A model generated the notes under the pieces. The model was not told the DNA's origin, did not search any database, and saw nothing but the letters and a program-made list of their open reading frames with translations. A program made the translations under genes and the position numbers. A DNA stretch of 7,072 nucleotides from a bacterium (GTDB lineage Bacteria; UBP14; UBA6098; JAFGQG01): positions 1 through 7,072 of the forward strand of contig JAFGGQ010000128.1 in the NCBI GenBank assembly GCA_016930435.1, in the 5' to 3' direction. This document shows positions 1-6,872 of the stretch, piece after piece; position 1 is the stretch's first letter, and the number at the start of each line of letters is the position of its first letter.

Positions 1-46
1 AAAAAAATATAAATTTTCTATTGCCTGAATATGATATATTATTTAA

Positions 47-65
47 TTGGTATATAATATATAAT
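47..65 (+). promoter_or_regulatory. Possible promoter: tandem TATAAT boxes at the start of the first gene
   Basis: Two perfect TATAAT hexamers lie at 53-58 and 60-65 in a very AT-rich leader, immediately before the ATG at 66. A -10 element at 53-58 would put transcription start at about 65-66, giving a leaderless or nearly leaderless mRNA. This fits the absence of any Shine-Dalgarno sequence before that ATG. No good -35 box is visible at the right distance; TTGCCT at 21-26 is 26 bases away, which is too far. In a sequence this AT-rich, TATAAT can occur by chance, so this is only a moderate call. Confidence 0.35.
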
Positions 66-1217
66 ATGGAGAGAAAATTGAGATCCCCCCTGAAAAATAC
101 AGATTTGCAGGTCATTAAGGTCGATAACCGGTCGGAATTAGGTAATTTCATTCGGCTTCCCTGGCAGATATATAAGGGTAATCCCTTTTGGGTAGCACCC
201 TTGATCGGAGAGGAAATGAAATTTTATAATCCCCATGAAAACCCATTTTTCGACCATTCACAGGTTACCTTATTCCTGGTTAAGAGAGGCCATTATCTTA
301 AGGGAAGGATTGCTGCTATTATCGATCAGAATTACATTGATTTTCATCATGAAAAGGTGGGTTTTTTTGGTTGTTTTGAGTGTGTGAACGATAACGGAGT
401 AGCAAATTTACTCTTTGATTCCGTGGCAAAGGTATTACGGGAAGGTGGTATGGAGATTATGAGGGGGCCCATGAATTTCTCCACCAATGAAACCTGTGGA
501 TTGCTGGTAGAAAATTTTGAAGATTCCCCGTTGGTAATGATGACTTATAATCTGCCTTATTACTCCGGTTTGGTTGAAGGATACGGGTTTACTAAAGCGA
601 AGGATCTCTATGCCTATTATCTTTCCCATCCCGACAAGAAAATCCCGGAACGATTGGAACGGGTCGCTTTAAAACTTCAGAACAGGAACAGTTTCAGTGT
701 TAGGAAGATCCGGCTATCAGATTTTGAGAAGGAAGTGAAACGCATCAGGTTAATTTATAATTCTGCCTGGGAAGCCAACTGGGGATTCGTGCCTATGACT
801 GAAGCGGAGTTCGACCACCTGGCTAAGAATCTGAAATTGATCGTGGATCCGGACCTGGTTTTCATTGCTGAAGTGGATAATCAGCCGGTAGGCTTCTCAC
901 TGACATTGCCTGATATCAATTACGCTTTAAAAAGATTGAACGGCAAGTTATTTCCATTTGGTATAATCAAGCTTTTATGGTTCAGGCGTAAGATCTCCCG
1001 GGTGCGGGTAATCACCATGGGTGTCAAAAGGGAATACCGTAAAAGGGGTATTGACCTGGCTTTTTACTATCATACCTTTCGGGAGGGTTATGCTAAGGGC
1101 TATACAGAAGGGGAGTTCTCCTGGGTATTGGAGGACAACTATATGATGAGGAAGGGACTTGAAGACCTGGGCGCTGAGATATACAAGACCTATCGAATAT
1201 ATGATCATCAATTATAA
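66..1217 (+). CDS. GNAT-like N-acetyltransferase family protein, about 383 aa
   Basis: This is a cytoplasmic protein of the long (about 370-390 aa) GNAT-like family common in Bacteroidota and related phyla; its substrate is unknown. Residues count from the ATG at 66. The N-terminal half has the family signature 'PWQIYKGNPFWVAPL' and, at about 134-147, 'GPMNFSTNETCGLL'; it looks like a degenerate acyltransferase domain. The C-terminal half is the better GNAT candidate: a beta strand 'VITMGV' runs into 'REYRKRGIDLAFYY' at about 323-335, the acetyl-CoA pyrophosphate loop region. The canonical [QR]xxGx[GA] ends here in D rather than G or A. It closes with 'EDNYMMRKGLEDLGAE', typical of the final GNAT helix. 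The frame is open upstream to a TTG at 21, but those 15 residues are AT-rich and do not resemble the family, so I start at ATG 66. No signal peptide or membrane segment is seen. Family membership is fairly sure; activity is not. Confidence 0.85.
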   Translation: MERKLRSPLKNTDLQVIKVDNRSELGNFIRLPWQIYKGNPFWVAPLIGEEMKFYNPHENPFFDHSQVTLFLVKRGHYLKGRIAAIIDQNYIDFHHEKVGFFGCFECVNDNGVANLLFDSVAKVLREGGMEIMRGPMNFSTNETCGLLVENFEDSPLVMMTYNLPYYSGLVEGYGFTKAKDLYAYYLSHPDKKIPERLERVALKLQNRNSFSVRKIRLSDFEKEVKRIRLIYNSAWEANWGFVPMTEAEFDHLAKNLKLIVDPDLVFIAEVDNQPVGFSLTLPDINYALKRLNGKLFPFGIIKLLWFRRKISRVRVITMGVKREYRKRGIDLAFYYHTFREGYAKGYTEGEFSWVLEDNYMMRKGLEDLGAEIYKTYRIYDHQL

Positions 1218-1228
1218 AGTTCAAACAA

Positions 1229-1233
1229 AAGGA
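1229..1233 (+). promoter_or_regulatory. Ribosome binding site of the M42 peptidase gene
   Basis: AAGGA lies 7 bases before the ATG at 1241, in the purine-rich stretch AAAAGGAAGAGAGA. It supports that start, which also gives the normal N-terminus of the family. The whole 23-base gap after the previous gene is taken up by this site, leaving no room for a separate promoter. Confidence 0.7.
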
Positions 1234-1240
1234 AGAGAGA

Positions 1241-2347
1241 ATGGACAAGACGGACAAATTACTGAAAACGCTAACTGAAGCCTCCGGTATATCTGGTTTT
1301 GAGGATAATATTGCCAGGATTATGGTGGAAGAACTTCAGGGTTTTACCGAGATCAGCAGGGACGGTATCGGGAGTCTTATTGCCAAAAAGAAGGGCGTAA
1401 ATGCATCCCCCCGGATTATGCTGGCCGGACACATGGATGAAGTTGGATTTTTGGTTAAAGGTTTCACTAAAAGTGGTTATGTCAAGTTCAATCCCATTGG
1501 GGGTTGGTGGTCTCACGTGGTTCTTGGTCAGAGAATGGTGATTAAAACCCGTGAAGGCAAAGAGATCCATGGCGTTGTGGGTTCCAAAGCTCCTCATGGC
1601 CTGTCTCCAGAGGAACGTAAAAATGTGATGAAATTAGATGATATGTTTATTGACATCGGCGCAACTGCTCCTTTGGACGAAAAGAATTCCGGAAAAAGCA
1701 AGAGTCTTCATGAAAAATTAGGGATTGCTCCCGGTGATCCAATCACCCCCTATTCTCCGTTTACGACTATGGGAGACCCCAAGATGTTAATGGCCAAAGC
1801 CTGGGATGACCGCATCGGCGTAGCCTCGGTGATCAAGGTATTACAGGGCTTAGAGGGGGTCAAACATCCTAATACGCTATTCGGTGTGGGGACCGTACAG
1901 GAGGAGGTGGGTTTGAGGGGCGCTGGTACAAGTGCCTGGGCTATTGAGCCGGATATTGCCATTGCGATCGATGTTACTTTAGCTTGTGATTATCCGGGCG
2001 CTAACGATTCAGAATTCGGTGAGAAATTAGGGCATGGTCCCTCTATCTCGGTGATGGATGGAAGTTTGCTACCAAATCCCCGCCTGCGTGATTTTGTGAT
2101 CGAAGTTGCAAAGGAAAACAAGATTCCGTATCAGTACGGCGCATTAGCGTACGGAGGTACCGATGGAGGACGGATCAATCTTACCAAAATGGGCCGGCCA
2201 ACCCTGACTATATCTATTGCTACACGATATATTCACGCACATTCCGGGGTGTTACATCGTGATGATTTCGATAATTTGGTGAAACTGCTAATCGAGGTTA
2301 TTCGAAGGTTGGACCAGAAACAGGTAAATAAAATTGCATATAAATAA
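1241..2347 (+). CDS. M42 family metallo-aminopeptidase (TET/FrvX-like)
   Basis: This is a cytoplasmic di-metal aminopeptidase that trims N-terminal residues from peptides. Family members usually form self-compartmentalised tetrahedral dodecamers that act downstream of the large proteases. At 368 aa it is a normal full length. All expected active-site positions are present: the metal ligand H64 in 'AGHMDEVGF' with D66; the bridging D189 in 'AWDDRIG'; catalytic E221 and metal ligand E222 in 'VQEEVGLRGA'; D244 in 'AIDVTLACD'; and H332 in 'TRYIHAHSGVLHRDD'. The N-terminal 'LLKTLTEASGISGFED' is the usual opening of the family. Older databases sometimes call such proteins endoglucanase M or cellulase; the metal-site pattern argues for a peptidase. 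Residue preference cannot be read from sequence. It sits 23 bases after the GNAT gene and 31 before gyrA. A distant functional link to the Lon-like protease downstream (peptide clean-up) is plausible but inferred. Confidence 0.95.
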   Translation: MDKTDKLLKTLTEASGISGFEDNIARIMVEELQGFTEISRDGIGSLIAKKKGVNASPRIMLAGHMDEVGFLVKGFTKSGYVKFNPIGGWWSHVVLGQRMVIKTREGKEIHGVVGSKAPHGLSPEERKNVMKLDDMFIDIGATAPLDEKNSGKSKSLHEKLGIAPGDPITPYSPFTTMGDPKMLMAKAWDDRIGVASVIKVLQGLEGVKHPNTLFGVGTVQEEVGLRGAGTSAWAIEPDIAIAIDVTLACDYPGANDSEFGEKLGHGPSISVMDGSLLPNPRLRDFVIEVAKENKIPYQYGALAYGGTDGGRINLTKMGRPTLTISIATRYIHAHSGVLHRDDFDNLVKLLIEVIRRLDQKQVNKIAYK

Positions 2348-2364
2348 GGATCAGCGGTACTGGT

Positions 2365-2370
2365 GGAGGA
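2365..2370 (+). promoter_or_regulatory. Strong Shine-Dalgarno before gyrA
   Basis: GGAGGA lies 8 bases before the ATG at 2379. It is the best ribosome binding site in the window, fitting a highly needed protein, and fixes the gyrA start. The 31-base gap upstream shows no hairpin and no clear promoter, so gyrA is probably read through from the peptidase gene. Confidence 0.8.
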
Positions 2371-2378
2371 GATGAGAA

Positions 2379-4814
2379 ATGGCTGAACGCGAAGAAATAA
2401 TTAAGGTAGATATTGAGGAGGAAATGAAGAAATCCTACCTGGATTACGCAATGAGCGTGATTGTGGGCAGGGCTCTTCCTGATGTCCGGGACGGTTTGAA
2501 ACCGGTTCAGCGTCGAATATTGTTCGGGATGTATGAGATGGGTAATACCCATGAAAAGCCTTACCGTAAATCAGCCCGAATCGTTGGTGATGTGATGGGT
2601 AAGTATCATCCTCATGGCGACCAGGCTATTTACGATGCTCTGGTGAGGATGGCTCAGGATTTTTCGCTTCGGAATCCCCTTGTGGACGGCCAGGGTAACT
2701 TTGGCTCTATTGATGGTGATATGCCGGCAGCAATGCGTTATACTGAGGTTCGTATGGAGAAACTGGCATCGGAGATGATCAAGGATATCAATAAGGAAAC
2801 CGTTGATTTCATTCCAAATTATGATGGTTCAATGCAAGAACCGGTAGTATTGCCATCCTCATTCCCCAACCTGATAGTCAATGGAGGTTCAGGTATTGCG
2901 GTGGGTATGGCTACCAATATACCTCCTCATAATCTGGGAGAAGTTGTCGATGGATTGATCCATCTTATCCGGAATCCGGAAGCTACCGTTTTCGATTTGA
3001 TGGAATTCATCAAGGGTCCTGATTTTCCTACTGCGGGTTTTATTCATGGGAAAGAAGGATTGATCCAGGCCTATAAAACAGGCAGGGGCAAGATAAAAAT
3101 GAGGGCCAAAGTGCTTATCGAACCATCAAAAAAAACCGGGAAGGAATGCCTGATTATAACCGAATTGCCCTATCAGGTTAATAAAGCCCACGTGATTGAA
3201 TCTATTGCTGATCTGGTGAGGAGCAAAAAGCTGGATGGTATTACCGACCTGAGAGATGAGTCTGACCGTGATGGAATGAGAATTCTGATCGAATTGAGGC
3301 GCGGGGATATACCGGAGGTGATAGTCAACAACCTGTTCAAATTCACCCGACTGGAGGAGACATACGGCATAAATATGCTCGCTCTGGATAATGGCCAACC
3401 ACACCAGATGGGACTCAAAACAATCCTTAGCTCTTTCATTGAACATCGCCGCCAAGTGATCGTCAGAAGGACAATTTACGACCTGAATATCGCTGAACAC
3501 CGGGCACATATTCTGGAAGGCTTGAAAAAAGCAATCGATAACCTGGATGAGGTTATCAATATCATCAGGCGGTCCTCTGATTCCCCGGAAGCCCAGGATG
3601 AACTGATGAACTGCTTTAAATTCTCCGAAGAGCAGGCTAAAGCAATACTGGATATGCGTCTTGCACGTCTGACAGGACTTCAACGGGAAAAATTAATTGA
3701 GGAACTTAAAGAAACCTTAGAACAGATTAAATACTTTAAAGAAATCCTCGCCGATGAAAATAAAGTCATGGCAATTATAGTGGAGGATCTTGAGGAGCTC
3801 AAGGATAAATACGGAGATGCCCGAAGGACTGTTATAATCGATGATTCGCCTATTATGAGTGAGGAGGACCTCATTGCTGATGATGACATGGTAGTTAGCG
3901 TCACCCAGACCAACTATATCAAGCGAACACCGATGAATCTTTATCGTTCTCAGAACAGGGGTGGACGAGGGGTTACTGCCATGGCTACCAAGGAGGAGGA
4001 TTTCATTAGGAAACTGTTCGTTTCCTCCAATCATGATAATGTGCTATTCTTTTCTAAAAAGGGTCAGGCATATAGTCTGAAGGTCTATGAACTGCCTGAG
4101 GGAAGCCGAATAGCGAAGGGCATGGCTATCGTTAACCTATTAAAGATTCCCAAAGAAGATGATATTGCCGATATGGTTGCTCTTCGGGAATTCTCACCGG
4201 AGGTGGACCTGGTTTTCGTAACACGCATGGGTGTGATCAAGCGTACCAATTTAGCTGAATACCAGAACGTACGGAAAAACGGGATCAACGCGATTGTAAT
4301 CCGCCCCGGTGATGAACTCATGGCAGCATGTATTATGGAAAACAAACAGGATATCATCCTGGTGACAAAACTTGGTAAAGCAATTCGTTTTTCTGCTGAT
4401 GATGTGAGGGTAATAGGCAGGGCTTGCCAGGGTGTGACAGGAATCAGATTGGGACAGGGTGATGAAGTAGTAGGTATAGCCCTGGCTGATGAAGGTACCA
4501 TGATCCTGACAGTATCCGAGAATGGTTATGGTAAAAAGACCCCGGTAGAGAAGTTTAGGGTTCAACATAGGGGTGGGCGAGGTGTGATTGGCATGAAGGT
4601 TACCAAGAAGATCGGGAATGTCGTTGGTATGGAGCAGATTACCGATGATGATGAACTGATGCTCATTAGTAACGTTGGAATACTGGTACGGATCAAGGCC
4701 AGTCAGATCTCTACAATCGGAAGGGCTACCCAGGGAGTCAAATTGATTAGGCTGGCTGAAGGAACTAAAGTAGCCAGTATTGCCAAGATTGTGGACGATA
4801 AACTAAAAGAATAG
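2379..4814 (+). CDS. gyrA: DNA gyrase subunit A
   Basis: This is the DNA-cleaving subunit of the A2B2 gyrase that introduces negative supercoils. At 811 aa it is full length. The winged-helix and tower region is clear: '[16 protein letters not shown]' near residue 33, the 'GKYHPHGD' motif at 74-81, catalytic Y121 preceded by R120 in '[10 protein letters not shown]', and the DNA-intercalating isoleucine I173 in '[14 protein letters not shown]'. A charged coiled-coil arm follows at about 370-480. The C-terminal beta-pinwheel starts near 500 and carries a GyrA box 'QNRGGRG' at 525-531 plus a second similar motif 'QHRGGRG' at 729-735. The GyrA box favours gyrase over topoisomerase IV ParC. Oddities: Q82 occupies the place of E. 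coli S83 while D86 (E. coli D87) is kept, and the protein ends without the long acidic tail seen in E. coli. gyrB is not in this window. Confidence 0.97.
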   Translation: MAEREEIIKVDIEEEMKKSYLDYAMSVIVGRALPDVRDGLKPVQRRILFGMYEMGNTHEKPYRKSARIVGDVMGKYHPHGDQAIYDALVRMAQDFSLRNPLVDGQGNFGSIDGDMPAAMRYTEVRMEKLASEMIKDINKETVDFIPNYDGSMQEPVVLPSSFPNLIVNGGSGIAVGMATNIPPHNLGEVVDGLIHLIRNPEATVFDLMEFIKGPDFPTAGFIHGKEGLIQAYKTGRGKIKMRAKVLIEPSKKTGKECLIITELPYQVNKAHVIESIADLVRSKKLDGITDLRDESDRDGMRILIELRRGDIPEVIVNNLFKFTRLEETYGINMLALDNGQPHQMGLKTILSSFIEHRRQVIVRRTIYDLNIAEHRAHILEGLKKAIDNLDEVINIIRRSSDSPEAQDELMNCFKFSEEQAKAILDMRLARLTGLQREKLIEELKETLEQIKYFKEILADENKVMAIIVEDLEELKDKYGDARRTVIIDDSPIMSEEDLIADDDMVVSVTQTNYIKRTPMNLYRSQNRGGRGVTAMATKEEDFIRKLFVSSNHDNVLFFSKKGQAYSLKVYELPEGSRIAKGMAIVNLLKIPKEDDIADMVALREFSPEVDLVFVTRMGVIKRTNLAEYQNVRKNGINAIVIRPGDELMAACIMENKQDIILVTKLGKAIRFSADDVRVIGRACQGVTGIRLGQGDEVVGIALADEGTMILTVSENGYGKKTPVEKFRVQHRGGRGVIGMKVTKKIGNVVGMEQITDDDELMLISNVGILVRIKASQISTIGRATQGVKLIRLAEGTKVASIAKIVDDKLKE

Positions 4815-4823
4815 ACCTTACTT

Positions 4824-6569
4824 ATGAAGCCCGGTTACCAGGCAACTTGTTATAGGTGGCGAATACCATTAATTATCTTGGTGGGGGTAGTGTTATTGAT
4901 GGCGGGATTCAGCCATGCTCAGAATATCTCCTCATTGTATTTCACTTCTGAGGAGGAAATCATCGATGCTTTAAATTCAGGTGAGATTTCCTATAGTCAG
5001 TATGTTGAACTTATGGAGCTGATTCAGGAAAAGGTGGATTTAAATGGGGAGAACCTGGAGTGGTTGTTGGAAATCCCCGGAGTTACCCGCGAGGAAATAC
5101 GGGCGATTTACAAGTTCCGTGATGAAAAAGGTTATTATAAGAGCATTGAGGATTTTCAAAAACGCTATCCGTATGACTACGAACGGATTTTGGGGTTTAT
5201 AAAGGTGATTCCTTATGAAAAAAGCCTTCGCGGCCGCGCTCAGATAGAAGGCAAACATAAATATTACACTTATCAGAAGTTCGATCTGGATTATAGTGCC
5301 AAAAATTACCTTTACAACGATTTTGAGCTCCGTAGCATGTCCGTGAACCTTGATCTGATTCAGGAAGGTTTTGGAAATATGATCTGCAAACGCCGTAATT
5401 TCCGGTGGAAAATCAAAGATGGGAGCTTGATACTGGGGAATTACAAGTCTGAATGGGCGCAGGGGGTGCTTATCGGAGGTTATTTATATGTTTCCAAAAG
5501 CCTGAAGCAAGCCCCCCCCGGAGACTATTTCCTGTACCCCTACGACCTGTGGCTAAATGGTTTATCGTGGAATCAGAAATTCGGGAGTTGGGAACCCGAA
5601 GTGATACTATCATACAATAAATTCGATATTTTCTCAACTGCCCTTGGTGCTGGAAGATTATCCTATCACTTCGATCCCCGAAATTTAGTGGGATTTGCTA
5701 TCATGAGCAGCTATTTAAATAACCGGCTGCTTTCTGATGATTATAATCGTTTCAGGCAATCGGGGCTCTCCCTTTATTCAGAAGGCAGCTACTCAAGTTT
5801 AAGGTATAGCATTGAATATGCTATATTAGAGGATAGAGAACAGGGTAAAACGGTATCCCTGGAGTATAAAAAGGACCGGATATTCAGCGGTTTGACATTC
5901 TGGGATTACAGTAATCAGTTCCTCAATATATATGGAAGAGGACCATCCAATCCTGATTATTACACCGATTCCCTGGACAGTACCGGATTTGATTTCAATA
6001 ACCCTTCAGCGGGAGAAATGGGCACAGCCTTTAATGCAAGCTATTCTTTAAATAAAATGTTCGATCTGAAATGGGGTTATGAGTACTGGGTATTCAAACC
6101 CGAGAATGCACCGAATGCCGATGTCGAAGCTACTGTGGTTTATCGAACCCCCTTCCGGTTAAAAACCACTCTTTCCTATTTCCATGAAAAGAAACATATT
6201 ACAGGTGATTTTTTTCAGCGTGAATATTACCGTGCTATTTTTGACTGGGCCTTCAGGGAGAATATAAATCTTTATTGGTACAACAATTATAAGAAAGAAA
6301 ATGATCCAGAGTTCCAGGAAGGATTGACCACTTATCTAAAAGCCCGGATCAGGATTTCTAATCTGGAGAAGTTTGAGATTAATCCACGTGTAAAATACTA
6401 CGATCCGGATTTCCAGAATGCGCAGGATGGATACCTCGAATATCAGGTCGAACATAAGATAAAGTTTAAATTGGTAGATTTTTCTTTCCGATACGCGCTG
6501 AAGGACTATATTGGTAGTAAAAGTAACGAATATCAGATGACTTTAACCGGACAATTTCAATGGAAGTAA
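4824..6569 (+). CDS. Secreted helix-hairpin-helix protein with C-terminal outer membrane beta-barrel
   Basis: Predicted outer membrane protein of 581 aa; its role is unknown. Residues 1-32 form a Sec signal peptide: basic 'RWR' at 11-13, a hydrophobic core at 14-29, and an 'SHA' cleavage site before Q33. Residues about 40-70 are helical ('SGEISYSQYVELMELI'). Residues 73-128 are a ComEA-like HhH unit: 'LNGENLEWLLEIPGV', then 'IYKFRDEKGYYKSIEDF'. From about 140 to the end, the sequence alternates polar and hydrophobic residues rich in Y, F and W, as in membrane beta strands, ending 'TGQFQWK'. The segment 'LILGNYKSEWAQGVLIGG' near 203-220 recalls HhH-barrel proteins of Bacteroidota-like phyla. 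The start lies 9 bases after the gyrA stop with no good Shine-Dalgarno, suggesting translational coupling; the signal peptide supports this ATG. A run of eight C lies in codons 230-232. The architecture is clear; DNA binding is only inferred from the fold. Confidence 0.8.
   Translation: MKPGYQATCYRWRIPLIILVGVVLLMAGFSHAQNISSLYFTSEEEIIDALNSGEISYSQYVELMELIQEKVDLNGENLEWLLEIPGVTREEIRAIYKFRDEKGYYKSIEDFQKRYPYDYERILGFIKVIPYEKSLRGRAQIEGKHKYYTYQKFDLDYSAKNYLYNDFELRSMSVNLDLIQEGFGNMICKRRNFRWKIKDGSLILGNYKSEWAQGVLIGGYLYVSKSLKQAPPGDYFLYPYDLWLNGLSWNQKFGSWEPEVILSYNKFDIFSTALGAGRLSYHFDPRNLVGFAIMSSYLNNRLLSDDYNRFRQSGLSLYSEGSYSSLRYSIEYAILEDREQGKTVSLEYKKDRIFSGLTFWDYSNQFLNIYGRGPSNPDYYTDSLDSTGFDFNNPSAGEMGTAFNASYSLNKMFDLKWGYEYWVFKPENAPNADVEATVVYRTPFRLKTTLSYFHEKKHITGDFFQREYYRAIFDWAFRENINLYWYNNYKKENDPEFQEGLTTYLKARIRISNLEKFEINPRVKYYDPDFQNAQDGYLEYQVEHKIKFKLVDFSFRYALKDYIGSKSNEYQMTLTGQFQWK
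5512..5519 (+). repeat. Homopolymeric C8 tract inside the barrel-protein gene
   Basis: Eight consecutive C (codons 230-232, Ala-Pro-Pro) form the longest C run in the window. Losing one C would bring a TAA into frame at 5554-5556; gaining one would give TAA at 5618-5620. Either slip would remove most of the barrel. Runs of this kind in surface-protein genes can act as on/off switches, but at length eight this may simply be chance codon use. Confidence 0.6.
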
Positions 6570-6784
6570 AGTTAGTAGGTTTTATCGATCGAATCGAGGG
6601 CGATTATGCGGTTGTAAAGGCCGACCATCATGAGATATTGTTGCCAATAGGTCTTTTTACTAAACCGCTTAAGGAGGGCTACTGGCTGGAGTTCAGCATC
6701 AAGTGCCGGCCGGATCTTGAGAATAAAGCCCGTGATGAGGTTCTGAAACTATTGGAGGAATTACAAAGCAGGTACAAACCATAA
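6560..6784 (+). CDS. Small DUF3006-type protein
   Basis: This is a 74-residue cytoplasmic protein that I recognise as DUF3006-like; its function is unknown. The family opening is clear at residues 8-19, 'FIDRIEGDYAVV', followed by a short beta-rich stretch with 'ILLPIGLF' at 26-33 and 'LKEGYWLEF' at 37-45. It ends in a charged amphipathic helix, about 52-73, with L/V at heptad-like positions. No signal peptide or membrane segment is present. The ATG overlaps the last 10 bases of the barrel-protein gene in another frame and has no Shine-Dalgarno, so it is probably translated by coupling to that gene. In Firmicutes, DUF3006 genes are often found beside metallo-beta-lactamase-fold proteins related to the competence protein ComEC; here the neighbour instead carries a ComEA-like HhH domain. 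Whether this reflects a shared role is conjecture. Confidence 0.75.
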   Translation: MEVKLVGFIDRIEGDYAVVKADHHEILLPIGLFTKPLKEGYWLEFSIKCRPDLENKARDEVLKLLEELQSRYKP

Positions 6785-6789
6785 AGGGG

Positions 6790-6821
6790 TTGAATATAGC
6801 TATAGTTTTCCTGCTTATAAT
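6790..6821 (+). promoter_or_regulatory. Possible weak promoter in the gap before the Lon-like gene
   Basis: TTGAAT at 6790-6795 and a perfect TATAAT at 6816-6821 lie in the 88-base gap between the DUF3006-type gene and the Lon-like gene. The spacer is 20 bases, longer than the usual 16-18, so this is a tentative call. The gap is the longest in the window, AT-rich, and shows no convincing terminator hairpin. A separate promoter for the next gene would make sense here. Confidence 0.3.
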
Positions 6822-6854
6822 CGCGAAGAAGAAAAAGTTTTAAATACTAAATAT

Positions 6855-6860
6855 AAGGAG
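6855..6860 (+). promoter_or_regulatory. Shine-Dalgarno of the Lon-like gene
   Basis: AAGGAG lies 12 bases before the ATG at 6873. The spacing is a little long but it is the only good purine motif upstream, and no other in-frame start lies nearer. It supports ATG 6873 as the start. Confidence 0.6.
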
Positions 6861-6872
6861 CGTACTTCTATC

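Noticed and set aside
21-65. TTG at 21 as an upstream start extending the GNAT-like protein by 15 residues
   Set aside because: No ribosome binding site precedes it, the added residues come from an AT-rich leader with promoter-like hexamers, and the family match begins after ATG 66.
1241-2347. Endoglucanase/cellulase annotation sometimes given to M42 proteins
   Set aside because: All di-metal peptidase ligands and the catalytic glutamate are in place, there is no signal peptide or carbohydrate-binding region, and the match is to aminopeptidases.
3128-3135. Run of eight A in gyrA as a slippage or programmed frameshift site
   Set aside because: gyrA is essential and encoded in one continuous frame; AAA lysine codons make such runs common, and no stimulatory structure or alternate product is evident.
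3126-3683. Long open frame on the - strand (185 codons) inside gyrA, and several shorter ones in the other genes
   Set aside because: They lie wholly opposite well-supported genes, their translations look like no known protein, and they lack ribosome binding sites; they are by-products of codon use on the + strand.
2379-4814. ParC (topoisomerase IV) instead of GyrA
   Set aside because: The 'HPHGDQ' string is seen in some ParC proteins, but two GyrA-box motifs and a full-length pinwheel favour GyrA.
6795-6804. Perfect 10-base palindrome TATAGCTATA in the gap before the Lon-like gene, as a possible operator
   Set aside because: It is short and AT-rich, unspaced, and found only once; chance occurrence is likely.
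6785-6872. Transcription terminator after the DUF3006-type gene
   Set aside because: No GC-rich stem followed by a T run is found; the T-rich bits around 6805 and 6837 have no matching stem.
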